A stretch of 64,000 nucleotides of DNA, taken from contig NZ_JACEGA010000001.1 in assembly GCF_014174405.1 (NCBI RefSeq), positions 1,300,001-1,364,000 of the forward strand, given 5' to 3'. The notes beneath the pieces are model-generated. The model did no database searches. It had not been told where the DNA came from and saw only the letters and a list, made by a program, of their open reading frames with translations. A program made the translations under genes and the position numbers. Source of the DNA: Variimorphobacter saccharofermentans. GTDB lineage: Bacteria > Bacillota > Clostridia > Lachnospirales > Lachnospiraceae. Positions 45,258-56,600 of the stretch are shown one piece after another; the stretch's first letter is position 1; the number at the start of each line of letters is the position of its first letter.

Positions 45258-45305
45258 TCGAGGGTATCCCTCAAGTCATTTTAGATTTTTGAGATATCCT
45301 CGATA
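45258..45305. terminator. Bidirectional terminator between the NRPS-remnant cluster and aldo/keto reductase
   Basis: ATCGAGGGTATC (45258-45269) pairs with GATATCCTCGAT (45294-45305) with one mismatch; an inner CTCAA/TTGAG extends it. T- and A-rich flanks fit both strands. Confidence 0.8.
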
Positions 45306-45314
45306 TTCTATACT

Positions 45315-46448
45315 TTATTTTGTTGCACAGATTGTATCAAATTCTTCTTGTAACGCTTTCAGATCCTGGCGGATGTTCAGCTTTTGTGGACAAGCCTCTT
45401 CACACTGACCACATTCTACGCAGTTCTTTGCCTTTTGGTCATCTTCAAAGGAATTCCATAGCCATCTTGCTTCCCCTTTGTTCTCATATCTTCCATATTC
45501 GTTCCATACGCGGAAGTTCCTTGGTATATTGACTCCGGCAGGGCATGGCATACAATAGTTGCAGCCTGTACAACCGTTCCTCACTCTGTTTTTCAGGATG
45601 GTAGCCACTTCCTTTACTGCCTTCTGCTCTTCCTCACTTAATGGTGTGAAATGCTTAAAGGTGTTCAAATTATCCTGAACCTGTTCTTCATCCGACATTC
45701 CGCTGAGGATGACTTTTACATTCGGTAATGAGCCAACCCATCTTAATGCCCAGGAAGCTGGACTCTTACCGGGGGTTACTGTTTTAAAGCAGTCTACAGC
45801 GTTATCAGGAAGCTTCGCCAGAGAACCTCCCTTAACCGGCTCCATTATAACTAAGGGGACACCAAGCTCTTCAGACAGCTGATAGCCCTTTAGTCCGGCC
45901 TGGATATCTGTATCCATATAGTTTAGCTGGATTTGACAGAAATCCCAGTGCCTATGTTTAATAATGGTTTCAAATACATCATAATCATCATGGAAAGAAA
46001 ATCCAATATATCTAATTTTTCCTTCCTCCTTTAGACGATCCATGAAATCAATTACACCAAGCTTTACCATCTTCTGAAAGGAATCTCGATTAAAAGCATG
46101 GAGCAGATAAAAATCAATATAATCCTTATGAAGCTTTTTTAACTGTTCATTGAAAAGACGCTCAGCATCCTCCAGGGAGTTTACCAGCCAGAGGGGAAGC
46201 TTTGTAGCCAGATAGTATGTATTACGATCATATTGATCCAGTATCTTTCCTGTAACAATCTCACTTTTACCATCATGGTAGGTGTAAGCAGTATCAAAAT
46301 AATTAACTCCCTGTTGATATGCTGTATCTATCATTTTCTTAGAACGTTCTTCATCAATACCTCCATCTTTATTAAGAGGAAATCGCATACAACCAAAGCC
46401 TAACAATGATGTTTTGATGTTTAAGTTCTTAAATTCTCTTAATTCCAT
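45315..46448 (-). CDS. Aldo/keto reductase with C-terminal 4Fe-4S domain
   Basis: 377 aa. The AKR barrel begins KTSLLGFGCMRFPLNKDG and shows VNYFDTAYTYHDGKSE (catalytic Asp/Tyr) and IRYIGFSFHDDYDVFE. At residues about 310-365 two cysteine sets follow: CTGCNYCMPCPAGVNIPRN and CVECGQCEEACPQKL, typical of ferredoxin-like 2[4Fe-4S] tails in clostridial reductases. Substrate is unknown. It is encoded alone on the minus strand. AGGTAGCTT precedes the ATG, a weak-to-fair ribosome site. Confidence 0.93.
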   Translation of the reverse strand: MELREFKNLNIKTSLLGFGCMRFPLNKDGGIDEERSKKMIDTAYQQGVNYFDTAYTYHDGKSEIVTGKILDQYDRNTYYLATKLPLWLVNSLEDAERLFNEQLKKLHKDYIDFYLLHAFNRDSFQKMVKLGVIDFMDRLKEEGKIRYIGFSFHDDYDVFETIIKHRHWDFCQIQLNYMDTDIQAGLKGYQLSEELGVPLVIMEPVKGGSLAKLPDNAVDCFKTVTPGKSPASWALRWVGSLPNVKVILSGMSDEEQVQDNLNTFKHFTPLSEEEQKAVKEVATILKNRVRNGCTGCNYCMPCPAGVNIPRNFRVWNEYGRYENKGEARWLWNSFEDDQKAKNCVECGQCEEACPQKLNIRQDLKALQEEFDTICATK

Positions 46449-46660
46449 AAGCTACCTCCATTATAATTCTATAGTCATTTTCAAAAAACATCAGGATGAA
46501 TACAAATCCTTATTCCATCTTATATTATATCTTCTTTATGAAATAATGTAAATTGATACTTTTATACGAGAATTATAAATATAGGGTAATGGACAATGGA
46601 AATTATTTCTGTTATTATAAAAAGCATAAAATAAGGAAGTAATTTTTCAGGGGAGTTATC

Positions 46661-47535
46661 ATGAATTCAAAATTAGAAAGAAATGATCTGTGTTGGTGCG
46701 GCAGTGGTAAGAAGTATAAAATGTGCCATTATAACCTGGATGAAAGAGTTCAGAAATATAAGGAGAATGGCTGTATCGTACCAAAGAGAGAGCTGATTAA
46801 AACATCAGCACAAATTGAGGGGATTCGGGAAAGTGGTAAGGTAAATATTAAAATATTAGATTACGTTTCCGAGCAAATACAGGCGGGAATGAGTACAGAA
46901 GAGATCGATGAGCTGGTAGCCAGCAAAACAAAGGAACTCGGAGGAGTAGCGGCGACCCTTGGCTATGATGGTTTTCCCAAAAGTGTGTGCACCTCCATCA
47001 ATAGTGAAGTATGCCATGGGATACCATCAAGTAAGGTGATATTACAGGAAGGTGATATCCTCAATGTAGACGTTACAACGATTGTCAATGGTTATTACTC
47101 CGACTCATCAAGATGTTTTGCATCGGTAAGGTCAGTGATGAACGGAAACGCCTAGTTGATGTGGCGAGAAATGCCATAGATAAAGGATTAACAGAGGCAA
47201 AAGCATGGAATTTTCTTGGAGATATCGGCCAAGCAATTAACGACTATGTCCGTTCCAATGGATACTCTGTTGTTCGAGAAATTGGTGGACATGGTGTGGG
47301 AAATGAGATGCATGAAGAACCGTATGTCAGCTATATAACAAAGAGAGGAACAGAAATGCTTATGGTTCCAGGAATGGTATTTACCATTGAACCAATGATT
47401 AACCAAGGAAAGGCAGATGTGGTAATCAGCAGGGAGAACGGCTGGACAGTAAGTACAAAGGATGGGAAGGATTCGGCACAATGGGAAGTGACGGTCTTGA
47501 TTACAGAGAGTGGACACGAAATACTAGCCTATTAG
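46661..47535 (+). pseudogene. map: SEC-C type methionine aminopeptidase disrupted by a frameshift
   Basis: The N-terminus carries the SEC-C zinc motif (LCWCGSGKKYKMCH). The catalytic domain then runs to NVDVTTIVNGYYSDSSR and breaks: frame 1 continues CFASVRSVMNGNA and stops at 47155, while the correct sequence continues in another frame from MFCIGKVSDERKRLVDVARN (47113) to the end at 47535, including GGHGVGNEMHEEP and FTIEPMINQG. One missing base near 47111 (expected TCAAGAATG, seen TCAAGATG) explains it. Either a real mutation or a sequence error. A second map gene is probably elsewhere in the genome. Confidence 0.85.
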
Positions 47536-47595
47536 AAGTGTTAGTTATCTATAGAATAAAGTACTTTGGAAATAATGATACGAATGGAGGAAATA

Positions 47596-48489
47596 ATGTT
47601 AGTTGGAACAAAGGGAATAGAATATTATACAGATTATGTGACACCCATTAATTATTACGATGACGATGCAGTACTATTCGAGAAGAATGCAGATTGTTAT
47701 CGGCTTGTATTCATTGAGTCAGGAAATGGAAGCCTATACATTAATAATAACAGGATTACAATTGTTCCGTTGACCATACTGTGCTTGAATGAAAGGGATA
47801 CTGTTACCAATATCGATTTTGAGTGTTCCGAAATACATATTCTATGCTTTTTACCTTCTGCAATAAATAGCAGAATAACATTAGAAAATGCAATGTCTAC
47901 GGAAGGCCTCACAACATCGGACGTTCAGGATCGACAATTTTTCTTACCGTTTATTGTACATAATGATACATATAATATATCTGCTTATATCACTGTGGAT
48001 ATTGGGTTAAGGTTGAAGGGAATTCTAAACTCTTTGAAGGAGCAGTTATTTATTCAGAGTGACTCATGGCCTTGCCTAACCCGGTCTTATTTTTTAGAAT
48101 TACTATTTTTAGTGGAACGCACCTTTGGCACCGATAAGAATGAAAATAAAAAATCGAATCAATCATCCTTAGCGAATAATGTACTACATTATTTGCATAA
48201 TAATTACTATAATAAAATAAAGATTGATGATTTGGCAAAACAATTTCATACGAATCGAACCACTTTATCAAAGGAATTTAAGAGGGTAACCGGTATGACA
48301 ATCATAAGCTATTTACTCAAAATCAGAGTGCAGATTGCAGCCGGAATGCTACGTGATACAACTTTGAATGTAGAAATGATTATGGACAGAGTGGGCTTTC
48401 ATAACAACACACATTTCAATAAGGTATTTAAAGAATACAACCATTGCCTTCCGAAAGAATATAGAAAAAAATTTGAGCCATATCCATAA
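47596..48489 (+). CDS. AraC-family transcriptional regulator
   Basis: About 297 aa. An N-terminal cupin-like sensing domain (about 20-110, with GNGSLYINNNRITIVPLTIL) is followed by a C-terminal double HTH: IKIDDLAKQFHTNRTTLSKE, then FKRVTGMTIISYLLKIRVQI and VEMIMDRVGFHNNTHFNKVF. Start 47596 has GGAGG at 47586-47590; earlier in-frame ATGs lack a site. The target is unknown; the nearest downstream genes are the MFS and glucan-synthase genes, which lie after an 0.8-kb gap. Confidence 0.9.
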   Translation: MLVGTKGIEYYTDYVTPINYYDDDAVLFEKNADCYRLVFIESGNGSLYINNNRITIVPLTILCLNERDTVTNIDFECSEIHILCFLPSAINSRITLENAMSTEGLTTSDVQDRQFFLPFIVHNDTYNISAYITVDIGLRLKGILNSLKEQLFIQSDSWPCLTRSYFLELLFLVERTFGTDKNENKKSNQSSLANNVLHYLHNNYYNKIKIDDLAKQFHTNRTTLSKEFKRVTGMTIISYLLKIRVQIAAGMLRDTTLNVEMIMDRVGFHNNTHFNKVFKEYNHCLPKEYRKKFEPYP

Positions 48490-48502
48490 TTGATATAATA
48501 GG

Positions 48503-48553
48503 GGATACTGCAGAATGAATTATTTAATATGTTTGCAGTATCCTCATTGTTTT
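48503..48553 (+). terminator. Terminator after the AraC gene
   Basis: Perfect 10-bp stem GGATACTGCA / TGCAGTATCC followed by TCATTGTTTT. Confidence 0.75.
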
Positions 48554-48884
48554 GTGACAAAATTGACGATTTGATAGTTTTTATTTCGAATATGTGATAA
48601 AAATTTTCTTTAATCCATAGTATGATGTCAAAGATGATAAAAATGACATATTTTATGAGAAGCTAGTGAAGGAATAAAAGGTATTATTGTTTTAATACGA
48701 AAGATGGCGGAAACTCTTGGGACAAATGAGAAGACATAATGGAGGAGGAACAAGGGTTTTTGCATCTTAATAGAGAGGGTTCCATGCTGACAATAACTGA
48801 TGAAAAGATAAGACGATCATGCAATTTATACTAAAATAATAAATAATATGGTATTCGAAAGTTGATTTGTAGCTGGAGCTTATG

Positions 48885-48975
48885 AATAAGGCTGTTTTAG
48901 AATTCGAATTGATACTGTGGTATAACTTGGTGGGAGTAGAACAGTATTATAAATGAATCTAAAACAGCCCTTATT
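48885..48975. repeat. Long hairpin, 91 bp
   Basis: AATAAGGCTGTTTTAGA (48885-48901) pairs with TCTAAAACAGCCCTTATT (48958-48975), one bulge; inner sequence pairs imperfectly (TTGATACTG / CAGTATTAT). No clean T-run follows, so it may be a terminator, a folded RNA or a small mobile unit. Confidence 0.55.
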
Positions 48976-49206
48976 ATTACTATAATAGGAATCGGCAAAA
49001 AACACAATCATTTTTAGACAAGATGTTAATAATTTAATTCAGATATATACTGCCTCTTATTATTAGCATAAAAGAGAGCCTATATGTGAATCTCATTGAT
49101 GGAGCAAGTTTAGGATTGTAATTATAGATTTTTATGATACTATATATTATTGTTACTGATTTGTTTTATCATAAAGGGATAAATCATTGCAATTGCGAAT
49201 GAAATA

Positions 49207-49254
49207 TACCTGATAATGCAATATACTTTGAAGAGGGAGGCCTCTTATCAGGTA
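49207..49254 (+). promoter_or_regulatory. Leader inverted repeat before the MFS gene
   Basis: TACCTGATAA (49207-49216) and TTATCAGGTA (49245-49254) are perfect arms, and AAGAGG / CCTCTT inside compete with them for pairing. The two alternative pairings could form a regulatory switch or a dimer-protein binding site. Confidence 0.45.
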
Positions 49255-49276
49255 CATATAGGTACACTGCTAAGAA

Positions 49277-50593
49277 TTGAACATGAAGAATATTACTAAC
49301 TATTTACTCCATGATTTAGTTCCATTTATCCGCTATTCGGTAAAGGCGCCGAAGAATCGAAAGATTATCCTTTTTTCGTTGGAAGGTATGCTGATTACAG
49401 TAGTAAATAATCTTATCGCAAATAATAACAATCTGTTTGCAACCCGACTGGGTGCAAACGATTATGAGCTTAGCCTGGTAATCACATTACCACAATTAAT
49501 CGGCATGCTGGTATTAATTCCGGGTGGTATTTTAACTGACCGAATGCCAAATAAAAGAAATATGGTTATTATTGCTTTGACAAGTGTTGCTGCTTTTTAT
49601 ACAGCAATCGGTTTTGTACCATTGCTGGGGTTGCATAGGCTGCAAGCTTTTTTATTATTACTTGCAATATCTACTGGACCAATGACAATCTATAATGTCT
49701 CGTGGCAGGCATACTTTTCAGATGTGGTAGAACCAGATACAAGAAACACGATTCTCACAGCACGTACGGGCTTAACCTTCTTAGTAGGAATTATTATTTC
49801 TCTTGGAAGTGGAGCCTTATTGTCGGCAGCAAAAACCATAAATGATAAGCTGTGGGTGCATCAGATTTATTTCTGGACTGCAGTGATACTACTCATGGTT
49901 CAGGCCTTTGTACTGAAAAAAATACCGGATAATAAGGAACATATATCCTCAAGAATTGGAATTCGGGATTTAAAGGCGGCTTTATCGGAGTTGAGATCGA
50001 ATAAGAGATTTCTTGGATTTATTGGGGTAGCTATTTTCTTTTATGTAACCTGGCATATGGATTGGACCTTGTACTTTCTGGGACAGGTAAATTATATCGG
50101 TTTAAATGAAGCATGGCTTAGTTATGTAAGCATAGGAGGAGCTGTTGTTCAGTTCCTGACGGTTGGCTTCTGGAGCCGAATTAACGTGAAGTGGGGAGTT
50201 CGATTCGGAATGATATTCGGCAATCTGGGATTGTCCTTATTCCCCATATGCATGATAATCTCTACCAGTATACCATCCGAATATGGGAAAGTGGTATTCT
50301 TAATTTTGAATACCTTATGTAATTTTGCTATGGCTACAACGACACTTAATATTCTACAGTGTCTTCTTCAGGTAATACCTGATAAGAACAAAACCTTGAA
50401 TATCTCAATTTATACAGTCCTTGTTACACTATCGAATGCAGTAATGCCGCTGGTCGGTGTATCTGTCTATACTGCTTTAGGTGCGGATCTACAGGCAATG
50501 CATATGGTATTCTGGATTATTTTTGCATTACGAATAGTGGCTACCGGATTGTGGATTACTCGATACATTATGCTTCGGAATGAACCAAAATAA
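49277..50593 (+). CDS. MFS transporter
   Basis: 438 aa with about 12 hydrophobic segments (for example LVITLPQLIGMLVLIPGGIL, FIGVAIFFYVTWHMDWTLYF). The loop GGILTDRMPNKRNMV is the MFS loop 2-3 signature. Start is TTG 49277 or ATG 49283; the ribosome site is poor (only AAG within 10 bases), unlike its neighbours. It lies directly before the glucan-synthase genes, so it may carry glucan or its building blocks, but this is only context. C-terminus ends RYIMLRNEPK. Confidence 0.88.
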   Translation: MNMKNITNYLLHDLVPFIRYSVKAPKNRKIILFSLEGMLITVVNNLIANNNNLFATRLGANDYELSLVITLPQLIGMLVLIPGGILTDRMPNKRNMVIIALTSVAAFYTAIGFVPLLGLHRLQAFLLLLAISTGPMTIYNVSWQAYFSDVVEPDTRNTILTARTGLTFLVGIIISLGSGALLSAAKTINDKLWVHQIYFWTAVILLMVQAFVLKKIPDNKEHISSRIGIRDLKAALSELRSNKRFLGFIGVAIFFYVTWHMDWTLYFLGQVNYIGLNEAWLSYVSIGGAVVQFLTVGFWSRINVKWGVRFGMIFGNLGLSLFPICMIISTSIPSEYGKVVFLILNTLCNFAMATTTLNILQCLLQVIPDKNKTLNISIYTVLVTLSNAVMPLVGVSVYTALGADLQAMHMVFWIIFALRIVATGLWITRYIMLRNEPK

Positions 50594-50698
50594 GTGATAT
50601 TGCGAAATTATTAATAAGTTGCGAGAAAAACAGACAAACTATCTTTTAGGGATGAAAACTCGTATGAGTGAATGCTTCATAATAAGGAGGAGTTTTGA

Positions 50699-53600
50699 TT
50701 GTTGATCGCAACGGAAGGAATCGCAATTCCGATTGAAATAATATTCTTATTGTTATCTATCATATTAGTATGCTTTATTCTAATACTCATTAATTATCGC
50801 TTTAGTAATTACAAAAAAAAGATTCAGTTCCCAATGCACCTGGCAGGAAGCGGCGAGGTGGTAGGTCCCAAGGAATGGGAGAAGCAGATGCTGGATTTGG
50901 CTTCTGAACACAGGAATGTAAAACTGATGCGATATAGCTTTGTCCTGGATGATTATAATCAGGCTGCTTATAAAAAGCTTAATAAAATCCGGGACAATAT
51001 TTCTAAAATTTCCACAGATATTATATCACTAATACCGGCTGCCCGCTGGCTGTTTGATAATTACCAAATGATGTACCGTGAGATTAAGAAGGTCAGAACC
51101 TCCGGTACAAGCTACTCGATTATTCCACTATTATGGGACAAAGAATATCGGGGTTTCCCTAGAATTTATGTATTGGCAAAAAAGATGGTTGCTCTATCGG
51201 GAGGCCATATTAATGAGGAAAACATCTCTATTATGCTAAAGGCATATCAAAAAGAGATACCGTTGACGGACAAGGAAATATGGGCTTTGCCGGAGATGCT
51301 TGGTTTTTGCTTACTTGAAAGTATTATAGAGATGGCAGAGGACATCATACGAATTATTAATATCAAATCAAAGGCAGAACAGTTCGTCAGAGAAAAGCTT
51401 GAGGAGAATCAAAGCTTTCATTTAGATGAGTTCTTAAAGGCCTCCGATGCGGCCGGTAATCGGGATTTCTCATTTCATTCCCATGTTATATACCTGCTAA
51501 AGAGTATGTCCTTTGATGATGTTACAATTCAGAAATACATGGAGTACCATTTTAGGAGTAATACATCTCAATTAAAGCCGAGTACAATTTTCCTGGAAGA
51601 GGGTAAAATCGAAGCATTTCTTGAGACTAATATTCGAGCATTGATTACAAGCTTAAGAGAAATCAATGAAATTGATGAGGAGCAGTTTTTTGATGAATAC
51701 TCCTTTCTGGAACATATTTTGTCAAAGGATCCGGCGGGTGTTTATTCGAAGATGGATTCTGAGAGCAGAGGAATGTATCGCGGAGTAATTGTCAAGCTTT
51801 CCATGCGATATAGAGTAGAAGAGGAGAAGATTGCAAATGATTGCCTAAAACTTGCGGAGGAGGGGAATGAAGAACTTCCTTATTCACATCATGTAGGAAC
51901 TTATTTGATTGGAAAGGGCTACCCCATACTCAAAGCAATAGTACGAAGTAAACCACTGCCAGGGAATCTACGCAGGCCCAGGAATGTTATGGGCATCCTT
52001 TATTTTACGGTCCTTCTTCTATTTCTATTGACCCTTATTGGCATTGCATATTCAATCTATGGTGTTCGAACTACGCCATACGCAGTATGTATAAACATTC
52101 TGATACTATTAGCAGGTCTGCCATTATTAACCGGAATCGCAATGGAGATAACTAATTTCATTTTTACCCGGCGAATTGTAGTTAAAAAAATTCCCTCCCT
52201 TGATTATCTGAAAGAAATACCGGATCATGCCAGAACCTTTATAGTCATGCCAGTCATTGTCTCTAATGCTAATCAAGGATTAGAATACTACAACCGACTT
52301 CAAAAACACTATCTGGCTAATCGGCAGAGAAATCTGTATTTTGCCTTATTACTGGATTACGCTGATTCCTCTGAACTGGAGCGACCCGAGGACAAACTAA
52401 TTGAGAAAGCCTTGGTGGAACGAGTGAATGAATTAAATGATCTCTATCCTTCAGAACCGAAGCGTTTTGCGCTATTCATTCGTCATCGCAAATGGAATCC
52501 TTCTGAGAATTGTTATATGGGTTGGGAGAGAAAACGAGGCAAGCTGGAGGAATTTAATAATCTGCTGAATGGTATGAAAAAAGAGAAAACAAGCTTTTCT
52601 ACAATACTATGCGATGAAAAGCTCTTACGAACTTTCCGGTATGTAATTACCTTAGATGCAGATACGAATTTAATTCGGGATAATGCTTCAAAACTGGTGG
52701 GTTTGATTGATCATCCCTTAAATCATCCGGTACTGGACCCTGATAGCAAAAAACTAAAGGAAGGGTATGTTATCATTCAGCCTTCTGTACGAAATCATAT
52801 TGTTGGGAAAACTGGAAGCCGGTTTGCCGAAATATTTGGCGGACAATCAGGGTTAGCTCACTATTCCACTGTAATATCGGATATTTATCAGGATATATTC
52901 AATGAAGGAATCTATATCGGGAAGGGTATTTACGATATTAAGGCCTTCCATACACTACTTCATAATGCAATTCCCGAAAATCGTGTATTAAGTCATGATC
53001 TATTGGAAAGCTGTTATGCAAGAACTGCATTTTCCAGCTATGCTAATGTGATGGACACATTCCCAAGTAGTGTGATTTCCTTTGCCAAAAGAGAACATCG
53101 GTGGATTCGGGGGGATTGGCAGCTTTTTCCCTGGTTGTTTCACGGTAAGGATTCTGAAGGAAGAGTTCTTAGTGCATTATCCAGATGGAAGATTTTTGAT
53201 AACCTAAGGCGAAGCATGGTACCATTGAGCAAGATCCTCTTCATATTAATTAATCTTGTGATATTACCCAATGCATTTTACCTTTGGATACCATTTGTAT
53301 TCTTCTCCGATATCTTTAACACTCTGGTATTTCTCATAGCAATCATGATACAGAAGCTTGTACGACCTAAGCTTGCTTTAGTTTATCGGGACATTGGGAA
53401 AGAACTCAGAGCTATGATACAAAGAGCATTCATAGAATTTATTATTACCCCGTATCGTGCCTATATTGCCATAGATGCTATGGTAAGGACACTGTATCGA
53501 CTCTATTTCAGCAAGAAAAATCTGCTACGCTGGAATACAGCGGAGATGGTTGATTCCTCCATAAGTAATACGAAAAAGGGCTACTTTATCACCATGTGGA

Positions 53601-56600
53601 GTTCACTGATTCCTCCTATATTACTGCTGGCAATATGTTGTTTTGTTAATCTCAATACAATGGGAATTATTATCACCATTCTGATAAGCTTCCTATGGCT
53701 ATTTGCCTATTATTTTGCCTTTCAAATCAGTCAGCCGAAAGAAGAAAATGAAAGAAGAGCTTCATTGGAAGAGAGGGAACTACTTCTGGATACGGCGTAT
53801 CGAACCTGGAAATTCTTTAACGAATTCTCCACCAAGGAAAACAACTGGCTCTGCCCCGATAATTATCAGATGTCCCTTGTGGAAAGAGTGAGCTACAAGA
53901 CATCACCTACTAATATGGGATTACAGTTTTTGTCCATTTTATCAGCAAGAGATTTTGGCTTTCTTACGGTGAGCAGTTGTGTTGCCTTAACGGAGAACCT
54001 GATGGATACAGTCCAGAAGCTTCCTAAGTGGAAAGGACATCTATACAATTGGTATCATATTAAATCCTTAGAGGTACTTAATCCTTCCTATATATCGACG
54101 GTGGACAGCGGCAATTTCTTTGGACATGTGCTGACATTGAAGAATGGTCTTATCGATCTACTGGATCAACCCATCTATACGGATAATATGATATCCGAAC
54201 TGAATCGGAAAATACGAGTGTATAATGGCGAAATTCAGAAAGCAGAAATGCAGAAGCAGGTAATGCTGCGGGAACTGAAAGGGCAGTATGACACCATTGG
54301 AGATTTGATAAAGGACATTTCTGAAAGCTATGAGATGCTGAAGAGGGAAGAAGATGCGACGCATAAGAATGAAAAGCAGGATTTACTTCAATCAATGGAG
54401 GAGCTGCTTGAGGAAGCAAAGAATTTCAGCATGGATGGTATCAAATTCCGAGATTATCCTACATTAAGATCCGCTAAGGAGAATAAAATAGCAAATTCCC
54501 TGATGACACGTATTCAGGAATTATGCTTAAAAATTGATTGTATGCTAGCTAATGTGGATTTCCGCTTTCTTTTCAATGAAAATAGAATGATGTTTCATAT
54601 AGGCTATCATGTTTCATCCAATGTGATGGATACAGGATGTTATGACCTTATGGCTTCCGAATCTGCATTGACCAGTTTCCTTGCGGTTGCAAAGGGTGAG
54701 GTGCCAGTAAGACACTGGCAGAAGCTTGGAAGACCGTTGACAATGATTAAAGGGATTCCTTGCTTTGTATCCTGGAGCGGGACGATGTTTGAATATTTGA
54801 TGCCGAATCTCGTTATGAAAGAATATGAAGGATCTGTATATGCAGATACAGCCAGGGCAGCAGTGCTACAGCAAATGAATTATGCAAAGGAAGTGGATAT
54901 TCCATGGGGAATCTCTGAATCACAGTATTACCGGTTTGATCTGAACGCAAATTATCAGTATAAAGCTTTTGGGGTACCAAAGCTTCGACTGCAGCCAGTA
55001 CGAAGAAATTCCCTGGTGGTAACACCCTATGCAACCATGCTGGCACTTGATTATGCTTCACGGGAGTGTTATTCGAATCTGAAGACTCTGTCATCACTTG
55101 GTATGTATGGAGAATATGGCTTTTATGAGGCAATTGATTACAACCATCCGGATTCGGTTGAAATGACCCCTTATTGCATTGTGAAATCCTATATGGCGCA
55201 TCATCAGGGTATGATTCTGGTATCCATAAATAATTATCTGAACCAGGGTATCATGAGGAGAAGATTTCATTCAGAGGCTATTATAAAAGCAGCAGAGGTT
55301 TTACTGGAAGAAAAACGTCATTCTTATCTGGTATCACTGGCTAAGAGAGGTTATACCATTAAAATTGGTCGAATTCTCTTCAAGGAGGAGGAGTATAGCA
55401 ATCGTTATATTAATGGAGTAGCTCCCAAAATTCCGGTTGTAAACTACCTATCCAATAATCAATATTCGATGATGATAACCTCGGACGGAGATGGCTTCAG
55501 TATCTATAAAAAATGGATGCTATATCGCTGGAGAGCTGATCAATATGCGAATACTGGTAATTATATCTATATCAAGGATAAAAATCAGAATAGGGTGTGG
55601 AGCACAACCTATCATCCGACACGAACAGAGCCTAAGGAATACCATGTTGTATTTTCACCCCATAAGGCTGAGTTTAAGAGGGTGGATGGGGATGTGTCAA
55701 CCCATACAACAGTCAGCTTATCGCCGGACCATAATATGGAAATACGAAAGGTAACCCTGACGAATAACGGAAATGAAACGAAGGAATTTGAAGTAACCAG
55801 CTACCTCGAGGTAGTATGTGATACCCATCTTGCAGAGATCAGCCATCCGGCCTTCAATAAATTATTTATTGAAAGCGAGTATTTAGAGGAGCATTCGATA
55901 TTCCTTTCGAAACGACGTGGTAGTAAGGGTATTGGAAGCCCGTATATCATGCATATGGTTAAGAGTAACAGGAAGCCAACAAGAAAGCTGGAGTATGAAA
56001 ATGATCGCTTTAAATTCATCGGAAGAAACCATTCACCGGAGGATCCTCAAGTGGTTATGGACAGTATATCTTTATCGAATCAGGCCGGCTTTTGCAATGA
56101 TCCGATTATGAGTATTCGGATGCATGCTTCTCTAAAACCAGGAGAAGCTGCTTCCATAGCCTTTATTACAGGAGTGTGCAACAACCGGGAGGAAGCAATA
56201 CAAATCGGAGAAGAGCTAAGTATGGAATATCGTATTGATGATCTAATCGAAAAGTTTCGGCTTCAAACTGACATTGAGCTAAAATACTTGGAAATCTCCA
56301 GACCACAGCTCAATGCATTCCAGGATTTAATCAGCCCACTGTTCTATCCATCCAGATATTATAGAGGCCCCCAGGAAAATATACGAAGAAACTCTAAGAA
56401 CCAGAGCTTCTTATGGAGGTTTGGGGTATCCGGTGATAACCCAATTATGCTGCTTAAGGTAGAGTCGCTGGAGGACGCCGGTGTAATCAAGGATGTATTA
56501 AAAGCATTTGAATATATGAAAATCAACCAGCTTGCGGTAGATTTGATCATTTTGAGTGATGCGAAACATGGCTATATGCAAGAACTGGATAATCTGGTAA

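Larger units (their letters stand above)
48554..49276 (+). other. Gene-poor 0.7-kb region
   Basis: No supportable gene. It holds a long hairpin (48885-48975), a leader inverted repeat (49207-49254) and a purine-rich GGAGGAGG near 48741 that begins a 31-codon open frame I do not trust. A leader RNA for the downstream MFS gene or a lost gene is possible. Confidence 0.5.

Noticed and set aside
48739-48834. 31-codon frame starting MEEEQGFLHLNREG
   Set aside because: No sensible upstream ribosome site, no recognised similarity, and too short to support.
49277-50593. MFS gene as part of the glucan synthase as a named export system
   Set aside because: Known NdvA/ChvA exporters are ABC proteins, not MFS; adjacency alone is not enough to call it a glucan exporter.
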